Source of the DNA: Lumbricus terrestris
Lineage: Eukaryota > Annelida > Clitellata > Crassiclitellata > Lumbricidae
Direction of reading: 5' to 3'
Length of the DNA stretch: 64,000 nucleotides
Assembly (NCBI GenBank): GCA_949752735.1
Contig: OX457044.1
Location: 12,387,294-12,451,293, forward strand
Shown: positions 1-12,700 of the stretch, piece after piece
Numbering within the stretch: position 1 is the stretch's first letter
Layout of the letters: every line of letters begins with the position of its first letter
The notes under the pieces: model-generated
Seen by the model: the letters and a program-made list of their open reading frames with translations, nothing else
The model's database searches: none
Told to the model about the DNA's origin: nothing
Program-made: the position numbers and the translations under genes

Positions 1-796
1 ATTGGTCAGATGTAATAAATGCGACTTTGATGGGAGGTCATTGCAGATGGACGGCCCTACAGCAGAGAAAGCTTGGCATTGCCTGGCAGCTGAGCAAGAC
101 CGTGGGACTAGGAGCTGCCCCTCATAACAGAGCGAAGAGCCCAACACGCAGAGACTCAATGACAGATCGCATAGGTAACATGGAACGCAATGAAGGATGC
201 AGCGTGAAACCAGACGAGCAATTCTGCAGACATTGCAACTCATCAGACATGTAGGCAGAGTCAGAGTCGTGAGGGGAATCCACCCAATGAGCCATGCACA
301 GAATCCAATCTAAAGCAGAGTCCAAGTAAACTGCTGTTGGTTTTCTGTCTAGATTGATGCACTGAACTGTATGTTCAAAGCAATCCTGAGTGGCACCTCA
401 CGACTTTTCCATTCTGCATTTTCACTGGCAACAGTCCTGACCAGAATCGTGATTCAAGAGTCATCTACCATCGTACAGTACAGCAACTGCTGTGTTGCAT
501 CCTCTTTCAGACTTCTTCTGTTCATTATTCAGTAAGTTCAGTTGGTGATTCCTCTTTGATATCTTGCCAGTATCTATTATTTGCAATCACACTCCATTCA
601 GAGTGTTGTTAAAAATATCGAATGAATGTACTTTTAAAGTAAAATGTAAAGTAAGTTGGGCGTTATATACTTAAGTAAGTAAAAGTAACAGTACTCATCA
701 TAAATTTTGCTTAGTAAAAGTAAAAAGTATTCTTCCAAATAATACGTTGAAAGCAAACAGTAAAAGTCTTGTTTCTACAATTCGCTCCACTTATAC
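1..796. other. Intergenic stretch, no gene recognised
   Basis: Short open frames occur on both strands but none resembles a known protein or has convincing exon borders. Around 655-740 there is a low-complexity run rich in AAGTAA-like words. I see nothing else here. Confidence 0.5.
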
Positions 797-878
797 TTAA
801 CACGTTGGCCGCTAGGGACGTGTATACACGTCCCAGATTGAGTCATTTAACACAACAAATCAGCGGCCAACGTGTTAA
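797..878. mobile_element. Short piggyBac-like MITE (74 bp between TTAA duplications)
   Basis: TTAA at 797-800 and 875-878 flanks an element at 801-874. It starts CACGTTGGCCGCT and ends with the exact reverse complement. TTAA duplications with perfect terminal inverted repeats are the hallmark of piggyBac-type transposition. There is no coding capacity, so it would depend on a transposase elsewhere. An internal palindrome, ACGTGTATACACGT, lies near the left end. Confidence 0.65.
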
Positions 879-1208
879 GACAACTGAATTCTCAAATGTT
901 TGTCATTCGTGTGAGTGTGTTTATAGTTTGATATTGAACTGGAACAGCTAAAAAGGCGTTCAACTGTTGCACAGGCAGAGTCAGTTCGATCTAATGAATA
1001 GTTTCTGCAGACTATTCAAAAGTTCAAATCTTGAGCTGCACTGTTTTCTTTTATTTATAAGCGTAATCTGTCAGAATTGTGCTCACTCTCTGTACGCTGT
1101 CATGGAAGTTCAAGTGCAGAAAACATCAAATCGATCTTCTCCTTACTTACTTACTTACTTAGCAATCTCACTGGCTCTCCGCTGCAAGGAATATGGATTT
1201 CGGTAGAT

Positions 1209-1746
1209 GTTACTGACGGCTCGGTAGCAGATCAACAATATGGCCGCAACAGACAGAGGCAGAATAGAGCGGTCTCACCTACGGTGATCGATAGCCCAAT
1301 TATTCCGCTTAATAGTCAATGGTCAAAAGACAATGAAAAGGTATATTTTCATAAATATTCATAAGCTGAAATTGGCTAAAGAATACAACAAAATCGATTA
1401 AAATTATTTTTATAATGTACACAAGTGGGATAAATTTGGGCTTGTTTTGGCAGGCTACGTTAACAACCAGCGTTAACTACAAGCGGGAGAACTTATTTCT
1501 GTAATGCTTTGGGATTGTAAACACACATATGAATGCTTATTCTTGTTAAATAAGTAACAATATTTTGCTGAATTAAAAATAATACATATGACAATGTTTG
1601 GACAGTCGAATGCAGGTTTCAAACCAATAATACTTGGTATCTAATTTCCGCTGTTATCGCCGTAGGTGAGACCACTCTTATTCTGCCCCTATCTGTGGCG
1701 CCCATAATGCCCCATATTGTTCATCTGCTACCGAGCCGTCAGCACT
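1209..1746. repeat. Inverted repeat, ~80-bp arms
   Basis: The left arm (about 1209-1288) and right arm (about 1658-1746) are reverse complements with a few mismatches and a roughly 10-bp length difference. Both contain CTGACGGCTCGGTAGCAGAT and GGTCTCACCTACGG in matching order. The spacer is AT-rich and non-coding. This may be a fold-back element or two opposed copies of one repeat. No target duplication was identified. Confidence 0.6.
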
Positions 1747-1747
1747 C

Positions 1748-1833
1748 GAAAACTTTTCAAAAACTATCTTTGTCACACTTGCTAATCTTTCATCAGTTTC
1801 AAGTGAGATTGAGATTAATTTTGCATCCGACAT
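1748..1833 (-). pseudogene. Short peptide resembling the start of an eIF4G MIF4G domain (tentative)
   Basis: The minus strand reads SLETDERLASVTKIVFEKF within a longer open frame that begins at 1947. The pattern [D/E]T[D/E]ERL-x-x-V-x-x-(L/I)VFEK resembles the first helices of the MIF4G domain of eIF4G proteins. Only about 25 residues fit. The frame then runs into the right arm of the inverted repeat at 1658-1746, so an intact gene is not visible. It could be an isolated exon, a retrocopy fragment or chance similarity. Confidence 0.22.
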
Positions 1834-2076
1834 TTCAGCGATGGCGATAAAGCTCGTCTCAGGACTAAGGGGCATTCGGTGCATCGCACCGAATGGGCCT
1901 ATGTTAAAAACGGCCTTGTACTGTTGGCTTTGCCCTTTTTTTATCAAACTGCAAAATGAATACAGAACTCCATTAGTGTCTTCAACTGTCTAGCGTAAAA
2001 CTGGAAAATGAAGTGCCAATTGAGGCCAGAGCTTCATTCAAGCATAACTTCTGTAGCATCACTAATGTGAAACTAA

Positions 2077-2325
2077 CAGGGCTGAAAGTGAGCCGGGTCT
2101 GTCTGGGTCTGCGACCCGGCACCGATTTTCGCAACCTCCTTTGCCGGGTCGTGTGTTTAAGATTTAGGCTTTGAATTCATCACAGTTTCGTGTATTATTT
2201 GTTTAACTCGATACCAATAACCAACATTTAGTTAAATACATCAATTTTTGTTGCATTGTCACATGACTGCTTATAAGTCGCTAAAACTCAGGCCCAGCTT
2301 CTTTTTCAAACCACTTTCAGCCCTG
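2077..2325. mobile_element. hAT-type MITE, TIR CAGGGCTGAAAGTG
   Basis: The element begins CAGGGCTGAAAGTG and ends with CACTTTCAGCCCTG, its exact reverse complement. Flanks are GAAACTAA on the left (2069-2076) and GAAAACTA on the right (2326-2333), an 8-bp target duplication with small changes. It has no ORF. Length, TIR and duplication size fit a non-autonomous hAT element. Confidence 0.7.
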
Positions 2326-2399
2326 GAAAACTAAGTAGGTACTTTGTCCTTTGTTAGTATTATGGTTGGTTGTATTACCCTAATGGTATTCAGATAATT

Positions 2400-3260
2400 A
2401 GGCCCCAGAAATTTGTGCCAAAAAATTGGAAAAATACGTACCAAAAACGATAAAATTGCTCGAATTTTGCGCAAGTTAAAAATTGATATTTAAAGTACAT
2501 TCATTTTTTTTGTATAAATCAGTGTTCCAAAGGATCTAACAGTGTTTTGTTATTTAGTGTATAGCTTTGGCATCCTAGAAATTAGACAATCAAGCAATAA
2601 AAGTAGTTCTAAGGTTGCTATCTATAGCCATGATATTAATATACACTCATTAATACATTCAGATGATTGCAGGAATTTTAAATCTTTCACAAATCTATGC
2701 CCACCGAAATCTATGCTTATTACAATTTATACAACTTCACGATTATGTATGCCTATTATCAATTACCAAGTTACACAACATGCAGATTAGTAGCCCTTCA
2801 TCTTCACGTGTAGATCTTACGCCTATACACTAAGTTCATTCGCTCAATCACAAGCCAACACTGCGCGTAGATTCACATACGTTCTTGTGTGACCACTTTG
2901 AGAAACTCCGTCTAATGCATTTTATTGTGTGGCAGTGAAGTTCTTGAACTTTTATACTTTAAATTTGTGCATTACTAACAGAAACAACGTACTTAAGTAC
3001 AAATTTCTCTATAATTTCAATGCTATCGTCCCATTCGGTGTTAGCTGTTTTTTTTATTATCACCCAACACTGTCATTGCTGTGTTGATTTTTTCAACATT
3101 GCATTGCAGTGATTTTTAAGCCAGTCAAAGCCCAATATTTAAAATTACAGCAGGATTTTGCGTGAAAATTATGCACGTTGCTATTTTTGCGCTGTTGCAC
3201 GATACTTGAATTTTTGCGTGAACATTGTGCAGCGCAAGATTGCAAATTTCTGGCTGACCT
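2400..3260. mobile_element. hAT-type MITE, copy 1 of an ~850-bp family
   Basis: Its 5' and 3' portions match the element at 11682-12515, for example around CCAAAAACGATAAA and TTTGCGCAAGTTAAAA. The ends are inverted around CCAGAAATTTG. The flanks AGATAATT (2392-2399) and AGATAATG (3261-3268) form an 8-bp duplication with one change, as expected for hAT. No transposase frame survives. It lies between the 2077-2325 MITE and the piggyBac-like MITE upstream of CHMP6. Confidence 0.65.
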
Positions 3261-3281
3261 AGATAATGTAGAGTGCAGAGT

Positions 3282-3584
3282 TTAACCCCTTGGCTGCCAT
3301 GCCATCATGGGCTAAACGACACCCCGTGTGCCACCACATAGCATGCAAATGCAGAAAATAATTTATTGTTGCAATTATAGTTTATGTGCGACATTCACTA
3401 TTGCAATGACTATAATTCGTGATTATATCAATAAAAATCTCATGTTTATGTGCACTAATACTGATATTACTAATTTATTTTCACCAGAAACTGACCACCT
3501 AGTTTGCTAGAAGAGCTCAGATACTTGGAATTGAATGCTGCAGACGTTAATCGGGGCTCGTCATAAGAGCAGCCAAGGGGTTAA
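3282..3584. mobile_element. piggyBac-like MITE (295 bp between TTAA duplications)
   Basis: TTAA at 3282-3285 and 3581-3584 flanks the element at 3286-3580. The left end reads CCCCTTGGCTGCC; the right end reads AGCAGCCAAGGGG, giving inverted termini of about 13 bp with one difference. It is non-coding and lies about 160 bp upstream of the CHMP6 start codon, close enough to affect promoter sequence. Confidence 0.7.
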
Positions 3585-3742
3585 ACTGACAATCATGCAT
3601 TAATCATGAGACCATCCATCATGCATGATACATGAGAAACAGTAACACTTAAAAAAAATTTGTTGACATTATTTCTGTCTGTTAGTTCTTAGCTATCGGG
3701 AGGTTTAGTTGGCATCCAACATTGATTCACATCTGTTGGAAG

Positions 3743-6700
3743 ATGGGTGGATTGTTCAGCAAGAAACCTAAGTCTCGTGTTACAGAGCAGGACAAGGCAG
3801 TTCTGGTAAAATACTGAATTTATGTATATAATAGATCGAATAAAAAAATGGTGAGCAGATTAATATCAGGGTGGAAATTTGTGTTGAGATTTCTGCTCTA
3901 CCTGCACATACCATAGCAAACAAAGTCAGTTAAGATGAGTACACCGACCGTACACCGTTGGTGGGAAGAATAGATGGTGAGGGAGAGGGCTGGTCACCCG
4001 TCCTCCTCATATGCTGAGGTTAAGAAAATGAAGTCGTTCATTCTTTATACCAATGGCTGCCTCAGGGCTTTAGGACTAAAAGAGTCTTCTTCTTATTCCT
4101 CCTCCTCCTTCCTCTCCTTTTCTTTCTCCTCCTCCTCTTCATCCTCCTTCTATATAATCTAGCATAAAATCTAAAATCTGCTGTGATTCTACTTCAAGTT
4201 TTTGATAATTAGTTATGTAGTTACTATAAATGAAATATATTGTACAGGTATTTAACCCTTTACCCGTTCATTTTTAAATTTTAAGCCCGTTTTCAGCGGA
4301 TATTCTCTGGGCAAACGGGTAAAAGATTAAGTAAGTAAGTAAGTGTGTACTTTATTGAACTGCCTGCAAACACACCGACAATTGGAAGACTTACCTGTCT
4401 GACAGAGTTAAGTTGCCATTTTCTGTTGATCTTGTGGTAAAATAGCACTAGACTGCATTAGCACCTTGCCATCTCGTGAGATATCATTATGTCACAGGAA
4501 AAGTGAGATATCATTATTCGTGGATGTCACCGGAAAATTTGCAGCAGTTGGCATTAAATTGTTTATGAAATTATGCACTTTGAAGATTTAAATACTTAAG
4601 GTTTAATTTTTATTTGGCTTTTATTGTAGCAACTTAAACAACAGAGAGACAAACTGAAGATGTATCAAAGGAAGATAGAATTGCAACTGGAAAATGACCG
4701 ACTGACTGCGAAGCGACTTCTGGCCAATGGAAAAAAAGAGTTAGATTTATTTTAACATGATTAATGATGCACTCACTCTTAGCAGAACTAGGATTTGCAT
4801 AATCGCAAGATAAGTTATAATCAAGATCATAATCATAGATCATTAGATATGCAGATGATAAAGCAATCATATCCAGCACCGAAGAAGGACTGCAGCAGGT
4901 ATTAATGGACAGCTTGAATGAAGTAACTAAGAGATACGGTATGAAGATCAACGTACATTACCACCAAAGTAATGTGTATATCAAGGGAAAAAAATGGATG
5001 GGTGAGGAAAATGATTGATGATCAACTGGTGGAGCAGGTCAGCCAGTTCAAATACCTGGGTAGTGTAATATCAGAGGATGGATATTGCAAAGCAGACATT
5101 AAGAGCAGAATAGCTCAGGATAAATGTGCTTTCATGGAAAAGAAAGGGATACTTACGGGTAATATGAAAGTATTACTGAAGATAAGAATGATAAAATGAG
5201 TGATTATGGACAGTTGCAACATATGGTGCTGAGTGCTGGACATTGACTGGTATGGACAGGAAGAGAATAGAGGCATTCGAAATGTGGACGTGGAGATGAA
5301 TGCTGAAAATAGGCTGGAAAGACAAGATCTCGAATCAGGCAGTTTTGGAAAAGGCAGGGGTTCAGAGAGAACTACTACAATCAATAGGCAGAAGAAAGTA
5401 TCGGTGGCTGGGCCACATACTTAGGGGAGAGGGTATGCTGGTGAGTGGTGACGTTGTTGGAGGTCATATGGAGGGCGAGGCAAGGAGAGGAAGAAGAAGA
5501 TTAAATGTGCTGAGTAATCTCGATGATGGAGATAAATATGGTCGCACCAAGAGGAGGATGCAGGACAGAGGGTTGGAGGAGGTCGGAGGGGAACACGAGG
5601 TCGTCCATGTCACAAACAGCAGAGGACTGAAGAAGAGAGAATGCTGTTAGAAATGTGATTGGATTTGAAATTAAGATTTGAAAGTGCAAGAGTCTAAATT
5701 CACCATCTCCTTGACCACTCTTCTCCTTTACTCGACTAGTCTTCTTGCTTTTCTATTCCATTTCCAGTTCACATTATCGTCGTATATTTAATTTATTGGA
5801 CAATTAATTCACTTAGCATTTTCTAACCACCTTAAACATACTTTTTTAGATCTGTTAGATGCACAATTTCTTAAGTACATTTCTAATAGTAGAACATGAA
5901 AGCAAATTGGGTAACATGTTAGCTGATTGTGGGATAGGGTAGCTGATTTGGGACACATAATTAGCCAATTGGTGAGAGTGATCACCTTGTAAGAGTCTTT
6001 TAAAAGCAAGAAGTCTGTTGTTCAACATGATTGGCATGTGACCAACGTTAGATAGCATCGATTTTAAATAGATAATATGGTGCAAAATGTAGCAGCCAAT
6101 TCAATGTTGGATCATTTGACCTGCAGCATGGAGAGCACGGGTTTCAGCCTCCACTCTGTGCAAGGTGAACCTGTCTTTCATGCATTGAAAGCCATTGATG
6201 TTCTCTTAGCTTTGATTGGTTCTTCACTGGTCTTCAGAACGACAACAGTATCAACTGCAGTTGTATTGTATTTAGTTTGCATGTGGCTTCAGTGACTCGT
6301 TTTACATGCTGTAGATTGGTTTGGCTTTCTGCTGAACATTGCCCATAAATTCTTTTCTTCATTAGGCGAGCAAAGCTGATCCTTAGGAAGAAGAAATTCC
6401 AGGAGTCGCTGTTGCAGAAGACAGATGGACAGCTGGAGAACATTGAGCAGATGGTGAGTCACATCAACTCACAGCCAACTACTATCATGGTATCATTGTA
6501 TGAATCATGCGTCAGACTTTGACCCAGGAAGGACGGGGTTCACGGTAATGGCAAGACTCTAGCATGAAAATGCACATGAACATTGGACACGAGATTGATT
6601 CCCAAAACTCTCCCAAAGGTCGGCTCAGCCTTCCATTCGGCAGATGGTGCTGGTAAATTAACTAAGACATTATAACGCCTTGTATGTCTGGCAAGCTGTT

Positions 6701-9700
6701 AAATGCAACTCCTATAATAACTTTTGATCATCTGCTCATACTATAACTTGTAATCGCACTGCGGCATGGCAGTTTGAAAATGAAGCAAAGACTATTATTA
6801 CTATTTATGTTATGCATTAAGAAGCAGATGCCACCAGGTGGGATGTGCTGCTGGTATTGGACAGGGAACATTAAGAAGTTAGAAAGAAAAATGAATGATA
6901 AGATAATTAAGACGAAGAAGTGGCATAATGCATGAAATGCAATTTAGCACTGACGCTGCGATGTGTAATGAACTGCCTTGCTGTCAAATTGATGTTCTAT
7001 TATTTCTGTGTTCTCACTAATCTGGTTCTTTGTATGTTTCCTAACTGTTTAAAACAGGTGAAGATGCATCATTAGTTAAGTTGGTTTCTAATATTTTACC
7101 TTTAACTATACCAATTTACATTTTCTTACAATGAAGAGCACACAGTATACATCTATGGAGTCTATCATGGTAACACACAAAGGCTTCTCCATCTTGGCTG
7201 AATTTCTTGTCTCTTGCCTGCCAGTTGAACTTGTTTCCTGGACTAATTAATACACCGTACACAGATGGTAGACTGAGCTGCAGCTTTTGCTCTGTTGGTA
7301 GAAGAATCTGATGTTGTGTTATTTGTGTTTCAGGTGCACGATATTGAATTCGCTCAGATTGAGATTCAAGTCGTTGCAGGGCTTAAATCCGGAAATGATG
7401 CTTTACATACATTACACAAGGTTTGGAATACAAGAGATAATGATATAAAAGATTTTAATGAATGGTATCATAAATAAATTGCATTCAGTAATTGTAGAAA
7501 CATGCCAGAACATGTCGAGTGTCTACTTAAAGTGACTGAGAAACCATTGCAGCTTGTCATTCAAGAACTAAGAACCAGTTTCATAAGCATAGAACTTGCC
7601 ACCAGTGGTAATATCTTGGTTGATCTTTGCACCCACTGCTCCTCATTGAGCAGTGGTGTAACAACCTAGCCGGAGGCCCGTGGACAATGAAGCTCGGGGG
7701 CCCCTCCTACCTACATGTATTAACGACGCCATAGAGTGAAAATTGTGAATTGGGTAAAAAAAACTGCAGTTAGATTAAAATAGAATATTAAACGCTATAG
7801 TCAATAACTCGTAATTTAAGGCACATTAACAGTTCAAGAGAAATCAAGAAAACAGTATAGGTTAGGCTTAGGGCCTGAAATGCATATTGAAATGCATTTG
7901 CAATTTGGCCTGTAGGCTGCGTGGCAAATTTTTCCTTTGATAGGATGAGAAGCACAACCACTCTCTTCCAACTTTTATGTTTCCAGTTGAGAAGCAGCAG
8001 TAGGCATAGTGTTTGTTGCTGAAAATAGTCGACCCACTTTCTTCTTCTTCATACGGACCACTATAGGATTACATGGGCCGTGAGAGAAAAATCATGCTTT
8101 CAAGGAATCAAGAAGCCGAGGCAATAGTGGAAGGAAAGTGTGCCTGTAATGATATGGTAAATAAGTCAGTCTTAGGCAGAAGAGAAAATGGCCAAGATAA
8201 AGTCACTTTCGTCACCTTTAGTCTTTTTCATGGGTGATGATGCGAAGTTTCATTTAGGATTAACATCAAACGAATGATTATCATCATCATGATCAGTTCC
8301 TGACGCCTGCAGCCAGTTGGCGGTGATGGGTACGAATAAATTACATCCATTGCCCTCGTTTATTTGTCAAGTCAATTGATATTAAATCCTCCTTTATATA
8401 TTTTCTATCCAGAGTAGTCTTGGTATGCCTTTGTTTCTTTTTGCTTCGTTTCTTGCATGTAGTCAATTGATAGTAATTCTGTCACTTGGCATTCTTAATC
8501 GCCTACATGTTCTCTACATGTTCAAACAGTCATTGAACGACTTATGTAAGCAGAGTTGCTTCGATTCTTAATGCTGTCTAATTTCATCGTTTCTTATGTT
8601 CTGTGGTCTACACGCCTTATACACCCGACTGACACTCCTATCCAGGCCTATCTCACTCTAAGCGTACATCCTTTCTTCAGCCGCTCTGTCCCTCTCTCTG
8701 TCCCTGTCTCTCTTGCTCTCAGGCGTACGCCGCGCCGCTGCAAACTTTCCCGCCATTCAGCTGCCTGGCTGGCCTGCCTGTACGCTCAAAAATTAGCTGA
8801 CCATTCAAGGTTATACGAAATTAGCTTACTGAAGAGATAACTCATACGTCAGTGTATGCCAGTGCACAGCGATTGTGGGTGCAACAAGCATGCTGGCAAA
8901 CCTTTCTGTTACTGTGTCTCTATTGCTACTACTACATGGTGAGTGCAGCCATTGGTGACTGATAATGCAAATAATTATTATTGTAGCTGGAGTTTTACAT
9001 TGCGTTAGACAGACAGCACGTATGTGCACTGTCTGATGTTGGTGCACATATCACTGATATCAGTGTAGATAAATTAGCTTTGTGAAATTGGCATTCAACT
9101 GCTGATGTGTGAAGCTCCAAGATTTGTTGTTCAAAGAATATTTTGATGATAATAACAATGGTCAAGAAATCATACCTGACCTAGATGATACAGAACTGGC
9201 GGTTAGTGGTGAGTATTGACCAGCCAAGGTTGCTTGTTGCCCAAAAAGCAACATGTCTGACCTGTGACAACTGTATTTCTTAACAACTGTATGCCTGAGA
9301 GTAGATATCTTGAAGGGGCGCTATATAAATTCTGATTGATTGATTGTCAGGACAGCATTTCCTGGACATTATTTCGTCCACTGAGCGCAAACAGTCACCA
9401 ACTACGATATGCAATTACACACTATACATATACATTTAATTTTAAGGCTGATGTGTTCCTGCATGGTACCGTGTTTCCAAGATTTTCATTCAAATGCTGA
9501 CTTACAGTAGAGTAGAGAGAGTATTGCAATTGACAGCTTCTTGAGATTTTCATTCATTTTATTTTTAATTTCATAATGACTATTTATAATAATTGATAAT
9601 GGCCAATGCTTTCCAATTTCTTCAGTTGAACAACTTTTATTAGACTGCTGCTGCATGCTGGTAATATATGGTCCATGCAGCACGGTCAAAGTGTTTCAAA

Positions 9701-12700
9701 ATACATTCGTTAAGATACATCCATTCCAATCAATCAATTTAATCAATCTTCTTTATTGACCATCACCACAAAGTAATACAAGCGTACAGTTTACAAATTC
9801 GTATGCAGGTTGTCAATAGGTAAGCCCAAAGGAACATATGGTTCTGCGAGACAGGGTTCCCTATTTATATCCATATGTTAATGTGCTGATGTTTAATTGA
9901 AAGACTGCGAATGTATTTTGTAGCTGTTGACAATTGATGATGCTGAAAAGATTATGCAGGATACACAGGAGGCCATCAGTTACCAACAGGTCAGTGGGTC
10001 CCTTCAGTTCATATATTATTTCAGTTCTTTCTCTGAGCCCTGTGCTCTCCTCTCTTCATTATTTGCTCATCTGCACCTCAACTTTCTTAACCAGCTTCTC
10101 TGAAGGTCATTTTCTTTGCATTTATCATCATTAATCATACATTTTCAGCCTATGTTAACACTGAATATTAATTTTTTCTTCTACACATTACATGACAAAA
10201 ACATAAAGCAAACTACAAGATTACAGACTTGGCTGCTGGCTGTCAGTGCTTTAATGCAGCCATCTGTTAAAAGAGAGTCCATAAATTCGTGCTTTGAATG
10301 CATTTAGTGACGTGACTTTAACTGCCGATGGAGTCAGGAGTTCCAGGTATTAACATCAATATATGACAGCGGAAGAATATTTCTGAGAAATATTTCCTCT
10401 TTTTCCATACATAGCGATTTAGCCTATAGTCATTTTGAGGCATTTTCAGATGTCCAGTTACCAAAACGAAATGGACAAATAGATGAATGCACGATAAAGC
10501 TTGAATTTGGTCAGTTTGCACTTTGTTTATTGCTTTAAATAGTGATCTTATTATATTCTTTATCCTTCGTTGAAAACTCACTATTTATTGACGTTATTTT
10601 TCAGGAGATTGATGAAATTCTGGCAGGGGGTTTGACAGCAGAAGATGAAGATGACGTGTTAAAGGAATTAGACCAACTGATCAAGGTTTCTTTTCATTTC
10701 CTTTGAATCATAGCGACAGACAAACGCAAACATTATATCACCTGTCTGTTTTGGCCACAGAAGAAACTATGTTGCTTACTTAGATGCCATGAACTTCTTT
10801 TCCAGTCTGTAATTATATTATCAGTGTTCCTGTCAAAGCATATGTTTGATCCAGTAGCATAGGTATAGGACTGTGGAGCAGGACCATTACCATTAGAATG
10901 TTCCCTAATGACATTTTGGCTAATCAGCTAAGTCAGTTCAGTTGTCACATGAGATGTTTACTATGTGTCATATGGATGCTGACCAAATCCTTCATTCACA
11001 ATTCATTGCTCACTGCTATCAATTGATGCTTCGCTAGATATTTGCCTTTGAGCTCTAAATGCTTAATATTTATAATAAAGCAGAATCTTGAGTTTCTAAC
11101 AGAATTTTGAATTTTCTGTACACATAAATAGTGAGGAGTGAAGCTATTGCAAGTGAAAGACCTCTTCATAAGTCCCTACTTAGGAACTTGAATTGTGGCT
11201 TGAATCCATGCTATCTACATTACAAGTTGTAATGCTAGCTTGCCTACTGTGTCTTCAATGAGACTTTGCAATTTGCTAAAGATATGATTGAACTTGAACA
11301 GATATTTAAGTTTTGAAGAAAATTTTGTATCCAGTTTACTCGTCTGATCTGTGTAAATCGAACACGTTGGCATCTACTTTGTACAGGAATCTTTGCCAGA
11401 AGTGCCATCAGTCGCTGCCAATGAGGATTTGCATCTTCCTGATATTCCGAAGGATGAATTAGAGACTGGTAACTTCTTTCTCTTACCTATGGGTGGGGGT
11501 ACCTATGGGTGGTGGGGGTAGGGGACTGAGCCATTAATCCTTTACAATTAACCTTTATTGAATGGGATTTGAAAAAGGCTTACGTTGATTTAGCATGAGT
11601 AGTCTGCCAAAGAGGAGGGGGAATAAACTGATTTAGTTGATTGAAATACTGGTCTTTTCTCTGCTGTGAATTCCTCAGGTAAGCCCCCCAGAAATTTGCG
11701 CCAGAAAATTGAAAAAATTGCGCACCAAAAACGATAAATTTGCGCGAATTTTGCGCAAGTTAAAAAATTATAATGTTCGTTATTTTTTCATTGAATCAGT
11801 GTACCAAAGTATGTAACAGTGTTTTTGTCATTTAGTGTAAAGCTTTGCCGTTCTAGATATTAGACAATCAAGCCAAAAATGCAGTTTTAAACTTCCTATC
11901 ACCATGAGATTAATGCATTCAGATGATCGCAAATGAATTTAATTTTGCAAAATTTGCGCCAAACGAAATCTACGCTCATTATAAGTACAACTTCAAAATA
12001 GTATTATATATGCCTATATTATAAAGAATCACCAAGTTGCACAACATGCTCAATACTAGCCTTCTATCGTTGTGTGCACGCCTGACGCCTATAGACTAGA
12101 GTATAGACTAAATGAGTTCGTTATGTCATAAGCCGAGACAGCACGCGACACTCCTGTGCGACCGCTTTGAGAAACTTCGTCTAACACATTTCATTGTGTG
12201 GCCGCGAAGTTTTGGAATTTTTTATACTTTAAGTTTGTGCATTACTTCTAAAAAAACGATCTTTAACTAAAAATTCCTCTAAAATTTCGTCCCATTTGGC
12301 GGCCGCCATTTTGATTATTGCACATCGGTCGCCGTTGCTATGTTGAACTATCACGCTTTTTAAGTAAATCAAAGCCCAATTTAGATGAAATAGCACGATT
12401 TTGTCAAAATTTGCGCTAAAATCGCGCGGATTACCAATATTTGCGCTGTTGCGCTAAACCTGGAAATTTGCGCAAAATTTGCGCTGCGCAAGATCGCGAT
12501 TTTCAGGGGGCCCTACTCAGGTCCGTTTGCATCCTTTGGAAAGCATCCTTATTTGGAAGGCATCCTTCTTTGGAAGGCATCTTTTGGAGGATACAGATAT
12601 GTCACATATCTGTATCTACTATGTATGTGTGATGTCCACAAGTTCCACAACTGGTCTCGGTCCAGCCGTCCATCCATTGCAGAGTCTTGTCTATCATCCA

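Noticed and set aside
3974..4162. Serine-rich frame (SSSSFLSFSFSSSSSSS)
   Set aside because: It is a pyrimidine-rich intronic tract (TCC/TTC repeats) in CHMP6 intron 1.
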